Positions 56,901 through 64,000 of a stretch of DNA of 64,000 nt are shown one piece after another. A program made the position numbers and the translations under genes. Source of the stretch: Leucocoprinus leucothites (lineage: Eukaryota; Basidiomycota; Agaricomycetes; Agaricales; Agaricaceae). Location: assembly GCA_013368445.1 (NCBI GenBank), contig JAACJO010000001.1:2294001-2358000 (forward strand), given 5' to 3'. The notes beneath the pieces were generated by a model. The model saw nothing but the letters and a program-made list of their open reading frames with translations. It did no database searches and had not been told where the DNA came from. Every line of letters starts with the position of its first letter. Position 1 is the first letter of the stretch.

Positions 56901-57729
56901 TCTGACAATTGACCAGGTGTGGAATGTGGCGACTCAATCATACTCAATTCAGGACAAGTATAGCGGAAGGGAGGTTCGCCCGGACGAATTTGATTCGGTG
57001 GTTGCGTCATTCTTATCAAATGGCGAGCGCTTGTTGGTGTATCAGATACCAGTGCTTTTACAAAAACTCTACGCATTGGCTCGCATCATCAGTCGACTGA
57101 AAGGGTATCGTTTTTACGGTTGTAGTCTCTTGTTGATCTACGATGGCGATCGTGATTCTCAAGAAGTCTTCCGATCCTGGGCCTTAGAACACCCATCATC
57201 AAAGAGTAAACGCGGGGAGTCACTTGAACGTCGCTCGGAATCTCGACAAGAAGCAGAGAAGGCCACATTACGACGTTCCCACAGTGAAGATCTGCTGGTC
57301 GGACCAGTCACGAAGAGATCCAGCGGCAAGAGGAAGCGCGGGGAAATTAATGTGCGGATCGTTGATTTTGCACATACCACGACTGGCCGGGATTGGCTGC
57401 CATATCCTGAAGAACCACCCTCTACTCAACCACAGGACATCTTAGACTCGAAAGGTTATCACGCCGAGTATGATCCCGAGACTGGGTACCTTTATGCGCG
57501 ATTTCCTCCGCATTATCCGGATCAACCAGATCGTGGGTTCTTGTTTGGACTGAAGAATATCACCGCATCCCTGGAGCGGATATGGAACGAGGAACGCATA
57601 CGTAGAGTGAAGGCTGCGCGGGACGATCCTTCTAAAGTAGTAAATCAGCTTACACCTCTCTCTACCGAGGGGAAGGAAATTTTTGACGAGATTTTTGAAG
57701 AAGACGACGACGGAATGGTCTCATCGTGA
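53904..57729 (+). CDS. KCS1: Inositol hexakisphosphate kinase KCS1
   Basis: Makes the pyrophosphate 5-IP7 from IP6, a signal in phosphate and stress response. Three long exons give about 1,240 residues. The first 450 residues are Ser/Pro-rich and probably disordered. The conserved N-terminal block spans the first intron: FRNQVGGHSSIYKFTKQAVC, then LFYEAVEREAPPLLGFIPRY and LGVMLVSYRRV. A long linker follows. The catalytic motif P-x-x-x-D-x-K-x-G is PCVMDLKMG, in LEDLTGRLKHP context (here MEDLTGRLKHP). Then come YGCSLLLIYDGD, containing the SLL motif, and VRIVDFAHTT with the DFAH metal-binding Asp; GFLFGLKNI is near the end. All key residues are present. The ATG at 53904 (MDSSDVIQC) is the first in frame. 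The stop at 57727-57729 ends an acidic tail. The intron after AVCK has a GTTCGC donor, slightly off consensus. Confidence 0.93.
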
Positions 57730-58178
57730 TCAATTCAGCATATCGACTCCGTTTATCCTATTCCTCGCTCCCACCCCGTTTTTCTATTCTCGGGCCTTTG
57801 TGTTATTCCTTTCACCTAAGGTCCATACGCACTGTAGCCCGCCATAGCAACCTTTCCTTTGTCTATGTATTCGTACATGCTCACACATTTTTACACATTT
57901 TCTTCCGTATTCTTGTTATTTCCTATCGTGTTCCCAGGTATATACTAAAAGTACCCGATTAGACGTATATTTAGCTATTTTTCAAATGCTCATGGTCTCT
58001 CAGTTGCATATCTTGGAATGAGGACCAGCACTTAGTTTTGTTGTTGTTTGGTACGATGATTGATGACGACAGGTGCGTCCATTGCTTGCTTGCGCTCCTC
58101 AACGAGACTGATCCCACTTTCTTGGTTTGCCCTATCTCTTACTTGCGTTGGCTCCCAAAGGATATTTCCCAAGAACAT
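57730..58178. other. Intergenic between KCS1 and HEI10
   Basis: About 450 bp, AT-rich; KCS1 3' UTR and HEI10 promoter. No gene or MCB box seen. Confidence 0.5.
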
Positions 58179-59999
58179 ATGGACACCGAACTAAAATGCA
58201 ATCGTTTAACATGCCGAAAGGGACTCACTGACAAAGCTGTTGTTGTAAGCCCGCCCTGTGGCTCCCTCCCTAGCGCGCTGGCTCATAGTTCGCGTCAAGA
58301 CTACATGTGGGTCAGATAACTCAGGCGAAGCTCGAGACCCTTCCAACTGAGTGAATGCTCGTACTCAGGCTCGCATATATTCTGTAGTATGTTGGGCTTC
58401 TTGTACCAACCGTGGAGCGTATGTTTGATATTGCCTTCTCTTGTCCAAGTCGACTGTGCCAATGAGCTGTTCACGGACGCCAAACTTTGCCCTGGTAACG
58501 GGAGATCTCCTATACTTTAATCTGTTCGGTGCTCAATATCTTTCAGCCTGTGAAACATGCCTAACAGAACCGTGAACGTTTGGTACTCACCTCAACCCTG
58601 AGCTGACCCCCTGACATCCCCCACCTCAGAGACGATGTGGTCGTGAGTGATCCTTGCTTCGCCCATCAAATAGACCCACACCGAAGCAAAATAGGTCTGC
58701 TCACTTCAGCCCACGAATGATTACAAAACGGTGCGATTTTCGTGCGCATATATGCTGTGATCTTGACTAAATTTGTGTTAGTCGGTGCTTTCCGGTCTCG
58801 CACCTTCGATTATCCTTGAGATCTGCAGTCGGTATGATCTCTACTATCTTGCCCTTAACGCGCTACACTAGATAATCAGCGCGATTTCGTTCTGGCAATA
58901 TCAAATTCACCAAGAAAAGTTGACCCCCTGATGTTACGGACTGACTACGAATTAATGATCATACTACTCGACAGCTCCTTTCAACAAGCTGTTATTAGAA
59001 ACATCAATGATAAGAACGCACAACTACAAAAACAGCTCGAAAACGTTGTCCGAGAAGGTGGCGTATTTCTCTGTCTTACCATCGGTACTAATAACTGTTA
59101 TCAGCCAATGGGGAGATCAGTCTTTTGAGCAATAAGACAGCTCGTGAGCAATTCGGCCATTCCTTCCGGGCATAATAAACACAGTACCCGATAGAGCTTG
59201 AAAGGGACTTGGAGCTTGAGCGGAGAAAGGTCCGAGATTTCCAGGATGCATCCAGGGAGAGAGATAAGGAGTATCAAAAACTCAAGGTGTGCAGAGACCT
59301 TTCGTGCACCATGACTGTCTTATTTATTGCTACGATCGCTTCAGATTCAACACGACAAGCTCAGACGCAAAGCCCTGCTAGGTCCTACGAATGTCGAGAC
59401 AAGTATGGCGTCCCAGTCAAGGACACCGGAAAATTATCAACACCGAATACGACACAACGGTGGTCCCAACGGGTCACCCACAAACATCGAAGCGTTTGTC
59501 GGCGGAATGGAAGTATCTGGCGTAAGATCTAAGCCACTGATTCTCAATCGCCAAGAAAAAACCTAACCAGCAATTTATCCATATGTGTTAGATTCAAAGG
59601 ACGCCTCTCGTTCCAAGGATCCAGCACCCATTTACCACCACACACCAGGGATCTGGGTGGACCAAACCATTGACAAAACAGACAGGTACAGTTTCAGGTG
59701 GTCAGCATCGTCAACCTTTTGCGGCAGCACCTATGACCCAGGTTCCTGCGGTAGAACGCTCTTACCGATCTGTGACTGGTTCCGAGCGGTCAGATAGCGG
59801 CAATGAAGTGGAGCAAATGTTATTAGGTACATCAAGGATGTCGATGAATGCGGGCTGGGGGCCTGCGGCCGTTCGAAGCCGACCTGGTAAGTTGAGGCCT
59901 GTCTGTCAGATAGGGGTTAATGTGTTCTTGTCAGCATTCGCTCCTCCTGCCCCAAAGCGATCTTCCAGGGGATTCCGTCCAGCCATTCCGAATCCATAG
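58179..59999 (+). CDS. HEI10: HEI10/CCNB1IP1, meiotic crossover RING protein
   Basis: RING-family ubiquitin/SUMO ligase that marks crossover sites on meiotic chromosomes. The N-terminus MDTELKCNRLTCRKGLTDKA carries the first Cys pair of the RING. Small exons then give CSHIFC (18-nt exon, 58369-58386), DCANELFTDAKLCP, then ACETCLTEP, DDVV (13-nt exon, 58630-58642) and VCSLQPTNDYKT. Next come SVLSGLAPSIILEICS, RAISFWQYQIHQE and SFQQAVIRNINDKNAQLQKQ, LENVVREANREISLLSNK, the coiled coil typical of HEI10. A further coiled coil ERRKVRDFQDASRERDKEYQ leads into a Ser/Gln-rich tail ending GFRPAIPNP. About 280-300 residues in a dozen exons. All splice phases I checked are consistent, though the donor at 58258 (GTGGCT) is weak. 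In a mushroom it should be expressed in basidia. Confidence 0.85.
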
Positions 60000-60363
60000 A
60001 GAGGAAAATTGCCAGATTGCATTATGTCGTATACTACATTGTTGCTCTTCCAATATGGGTACTACTAATAAATCGAGGAGTCGATGTATCATAAACAGAA
60101 CAGGAAAACTAAAAAAAAAACATATGTGACATCGAAATCGAAAACATAATAAAACAGGACACGCGATATATTTTGTCGCATTTACAGTAGAAACCGAGAG
60201 AAACCCGAATGAAATGAGTGAGAGGTAAAAGAGGTTAAATCCACAAAAAGCGAAAAGGAAATGAAGCAAAACTTTACTTTTGCTAGCATGGTTTTTGGGA
60301 TCGTCGTAAAAGACATCGAAAAGTGTCATTATGTATCATAAAGTTCAACGTCCTTGATCCAGT
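60000..60363. other. Intergenic, convergent 3' flanks
   Basis: About 360 bp of A-rich DNA between the HEI10 stop and the end of the next minus-strand gene. It includes an A-run at about 60111-60120. No gene seen. Confidence 0.5.
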
Positions 60364-63300
60364 TCAGTACGCCTTCAACGTTCCATTCTTCTCATCCTCT
60401 AGATACTGCCCAATGGCAAGGACATCCTGTCCCGCCCTCCTCAAATACCCAGCCAAAATATTCCTATCAGCATGTGGCAACAATCCCGCAAGTTTATCAA
60501 CCTGGCGAATAAATTCCGGGTCTAGTTGCGGGTCATACACTTGCTGCTGGGGTTGGGGCAGGTTATACTGAGCAGTCGTAGGAGTATAAGGCTGGGAATG
60601 GTGATGTAGTGATTGAGCTGGTTCCGGCGTGTAACCCCCGTTGTGCGCTGCTGTTGTAACATGGGCTGCATTGGCATAGGGATGTGGTTGTGATGAGAAG
60701 TTCTGCGAATGAGGTGTAGGTACGATCGGGTTAGGACTCGTCGGAGCAGTCATAGTCATCCCAGAGGGTGAACTACTACTGTTTATCTGCAATTCCCAAA
60801 GCGAAGGTCGACGTTCAATACCGACATTTCCCCCGTATTTTCCACTCCCTCCATTAACACCACCGCCAACAATACCTCCGGCACCAATACCAGCTCTGCC
60901 ACCCGAGCCGACACCACCATTGTACCCGTCAAATGGTGACCTAGTGGAGGGCATAAAAGTCTTCGACCTTTGCACTCTGTTACTATTCACGAGTGCACGA
61001 GGACCTCCTGGGACAACACTAGGCGGTGCCGCAGTGTTCATCTGCAATCCTCCCGCAACAGGTGACTTTGGTGTTGTTGCTGAACTTGTCCCCGCCAACA
61101 GTTTGGTACCACCATTCGGCCCGGATATCGATTTTGTTAATAGTCGGTGGCCATTCGCCAAGGGTGATGATAGACCACCAGAAATCGAAGACGATGGTGA
61201 AGAAGAAGATATAAGATTAGAAAGTCCCAATCCGAGGTTGGGTCGTTTGGCAGAAGAGAGGGATGCTTTGCGGCCTAGAGAGGCGAAGAATCCGCCTGTG
61301 GATGGGTGTGATGATAAGGATGTGATGGAGGTATGTTTAGCGGTAGGTGAGAGGGGTGAGAGAGGGGAGGTTGTTGAGCTAGCGGGTGTGGGGAGGTTTG
61401 TGAGAGGGGCGAGTGTGCTCGCTGGGGTATGCATAAGGTGAGAGTGGGTATGATGGTTATGGGTATTATGAGTCGTGGTATGGTTGGTCCCACCGCCCAT
61501 TGAAGGTAATGTTGAATTCGAGCCTAGCGAACGAAGGGACACAGCTGGAGTCATTAATGCTATATTTGAAGTCAGTGGAGAAGCAACATTGGATGCAGCT
61601 GCACGCTGCACAGTTGCAAGCGAGGGATATGGAAGTGGAGGGACGTCTTCCTGATAAACACCATCGTCGTCATGAGCAGAAGAGAGAAGATCCGTAGCTG
61701 TTGTCGCATCTGGCCGCGTGGGGAATGTTGCGTCAGATATAATAGACGAACGGGACGTCTGTCGTGGTTGTGGTGTGAACGGTGCGCTCGCTGGTGATCG
61801 AGCATCCGGGAACTTCTTGTTTGTGCCACTTGCACCTGGATTGGAGTTGGGTCCTAATCGAACCAGGAGAAACTTGAGTCCACGAGGCATTCATAAGGAA
61901 TAAAGTAAAATTGAAAACGCACCACGGAGCCTCGTCTCTACAACCCATTCCGTTAGTCCACAATCGTACATATACAACTCATTGATTTTCTGCGCGTATA
62001 TCGCACACTTCTCGCTCGAAGTCAGCTTCTTCTTTCCAGCTGTACCATGAATTTTATTACAAAACATTGCTGATGGCCATTGCACCACCACCTTCTGCCT
62101 CTTCCTTCTTATTGGCGGTCTCGTCGTACCATGACCGTTTGTCGAAGCACTGTAGCTCTGAGCAAGACCGTCCACGTGTACGGTGGTTGCACGCGTAGGA
62201 GGGACCTGGGGCAAGGGTGTAGAAACCACGAAAGGCGAAGGTGTCCTCTCGACGTTAGTACTGCTGATATCCAAAACGCTCCCAACCGCACTGCCATTGG
62301 CACTTCCACCAAGACTAGTAGTTGCCGAAATCGGTGCTGTACCACCAAGGGAGGAAGGACCCCAATTGGCACTCCCAGAAGAAAATCGTTTACTCATAAC
62401 CGAAGAAGATCGCCTCGATCCGCCAGACGATAGAGACGGCGTACGGGGTAACGATCTCGAGGAGAGCCGCCTCAATCCGGTCGTTAAGCTATTTCTGAAA
62501 CTCTTCGGAGGAGGACTCGGAGCTTCGCTTCGTGTCTTCGAGGATTCCCCATCAGTGCCTATTCGAAACAGTGCAGAATTCCAAGTTAGTACTAGTGTCT
62601 TTTTCCCCTCCTTCCGCATGCCATTGGCATACACAGCCTTCAAGAACGGAGAGGGACGTACCATTATTATTAATATCCAGCGATGTTGATCTGTCATGGT
62701 GAGACGAGACAGATGGTGATGAAACTCGGCTGATTGCTACCCAATTCTCATTCGAGTCGTCGTCGTTATCACTCATAACAACGGCTTGTCCATGTTCTCG
62801 CCGGTGCTGTGGCCGGAGAGAATCAGCGTCAGCATCCCTGTCACTAGGACCGAATGTGTTGGGCTCTTCGAGAATGGGTGAAGGTGGAGGTGGTGGCTCG
62901 GATATAATTGTAACCTGTGGGACATCCTCATTGTCGTCTACTTGTTTGTGCACACCATGGGTATTAGCTGTGGTCAAGTTGGCGGACAATACTAGTTTTT
63001 CTGTGGTGTCCCGATCAGGCTTTCGCTCGCTGTCAAGTGAACCGGCGTCGGATGAAGGCGGGAAAGCACCCTCTCGCCGATGACCAGATGTCATACTTTG
63101 AGGCACAGAACACGAGGAAGCTGACAATTCGGAGAAGGAAGGGCTTGAAGGCATTGTTGAATTGGACGTGGACCTATAACCAGCAGGAGAACAACAGCAA
63201 AATAGCCATAATCAGTCTATGACCCCTAATAATACGAAGAAAGCGCAGTAAATCGTCACATACCTTGCGACTTGAACAGCCGGCGCAGGAGCATAAGAAC

Positions 63301-64000
63301 TTCTTGACTTCTCCGTGGCATCCTTCTTTGGCTCCCTGTTCAATGAATCTGCGGGTTTTGATTGAACTTTGGAGGTGAGTGCGGCGGAAACGGATGGTGG
63401 GAGCTGTAAAGCTTGCTTAACAGCCTCAATATCCTTGGATCTAGCAGCATTACGGGGCGGCAAAGGGGAATTTAACCTCGGGGGTCGTGGCGGCGGTGGG
63501 GCTGTAGGTGTAGCCGTTAGGCCATTGAAGCCCGGTAGACGGGGTGGAGGAGGTAAAGGACCGGCGGTAGAATGAACTCCCGGCTGATAGTTCACGTAAG
63601 CGATGGTCGAGTCTGTTGTTGGAAGGACAAGAGTCGGTGGGGAAGTCGTATTGGTGATCGAGGGCGCTTTGGCCGGGACAGGGGCTTCAGCTGCAGGCTT
63701 CGATTGAGTTACGAGCCTGATGCCTCCCACCACGGCGTCGGCGTTTATTGGATCGTCGATTGGTGGAGCCACAGGGCCATTAACGTCCTTTTCTTCCCCT
63801 ATCTCGGGCATTAGCTGCGAAGACGGCGAACTTGACGCGGCATCTTTGGCGGAGACAAGGTGGGAAGCCACTGGTTCCTTGGATTTTTCCCGCTTCATTA
63901 CGTTAAGGCCGTGTATTGGAACGGGGACAACAGAACGCGTGGGTTCTGGTGACGGCGAAGGTGAAGGCGAAGGGGAGGCAGGTTTTGGGCGTTGGAAGAT
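60364..64000 (-). CDS. Large disordered protein with a CUE-like C-terminus (5' end off the window)
   Basis: Partial: the frame stays open through base 64000, so the start lies beyond the right edge. More than 1,000 residues, in four or so exons, are visible. Most is Ser/Pro/Gly-rich. The N-terminal visible part has Pro runs (GPLPPPPRLPGF, APPPPRPPRL). A compact central block, RRKRQKVVVQWPSAMFCNKI and SSEKCAIYAQKINELYMYDC followed by GLTEWVVETRLR, looks folded and spans an exon end. A Gly-rich tract with GGVGSGGRAGIGAGGIVGGG follows. The C-terminal 45 residues (DPEFIRQVDKLAGLLPHADR, NILAGYLRRAGQDVLAIGQY) resemble a CUE or UBA helical bundle, which would bind ubiquitin. The stop at 60364-60366 follows TLKAY. 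I do not recognise the protein as a named family. A ubiquitin-linked adaptor role is inference. Confidence 0.75.

Noticed and set aside
60920..62689. Long + strand open frames at 60920-61441 and 62183-62689
   Set aside because: They lie opposite the Ser/Gly/Pro-rich exons of the minus-strand gene, whose composition keeps the reverse frames open; no domain is seen in them.

Overview
This 64 kb window is nuclear DNA from a filamentous basidiomycete, most likely an agaricomycete (mushroom-forming) fungus. The support is: closely packed genes on both strands, most of them broken by many 50-60 nt GT...AG introns; a basidiomycete-style MBP1 protein beginning MPDGQIFK; no operons; and a fungal gene set (SEC22, RAT1, GCD2, KCS1, MPO1, a GatC-like protein, tafazzin). 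I cannot name the species. I saw no CRISPR array, tRNA, rRNA or intact transposon.

Layout, left to right. 0.4-2.4 kb: tafazzin (-) and a small membrane protein (+), head to head. 2.9-8.0 kb: the replication checkpoint mediator MRC1 (-), with four ACGCGT (MCB) boxes packed into 82 bp upstream. 8.2-8.7 kb: an NTF2/SnoaL-like protein (-). 10.1-16.6 kb: three tandem paralogous FAD-linked oxidases (-). 18.2-25.4 kb: a conserved basidiomycete protein (+), an equilibrative nucleoside transporter (-), mitochondrial ribosomal protein uL24m (-) and an MBP1/Res-type APSES-ankyrin transcription factor (-), which is the factor class that binds MCB boxes. 25.4-28.2 kb has no gene I can support. 28.2-37.6 kb: a secreted M43 metalloprotease (+); mS34 (-) and GatC-like (+) head to head; dUTPase (-) and an unknown SQ/TQ-rich protein (+) head to head around MCB boxes; a short-chain dehydrogenase (+); MPO1 (-) and SEC22 (+) head to head. 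37.9-46.8 kb: a repeat-bearing unknown protein (+), RAT1/XRN2 (-) and eIF2B delta (+). 47.4-50.7 kb: MTFP1 (-) and an FHA-forkhead factor (+), again head to head. 51.3-64 kb: an intronless protein with a TFIIS-N-like domain (-), KCS1 inositol hexakisphosphate kinase (+), the meiotic RING protein HEI10 (+), and a large unknown protein (-) that runs off the right edge.

Two themes stand out. First, several S-phase or chromosome genes (MRC1, dUTPase, the SQ/TQ-rich unknown, the MBP1-type regulator, HEI10) lie in one window. MCB boxes are clustered in the promoters of MRC1 and of the dUTPase/unknown pair, and one lies in front of MBP1 itself, so a regulator and probable targets are neighbours. Second, five close head-to-head pairs may share promoters; the mS34/GatC pair joins two mitochondrial translation genes across only 90 bp.

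The best candidates for undescribed biology are the 422-residue SQ/TQ-rich protein at 32.06 kb and the intronless TFIIS-N-like protein at 51.3 kb. Intron boundaries were read by eye from splice consensus and family alignment from memory, so exon ends are approximate except where stated.
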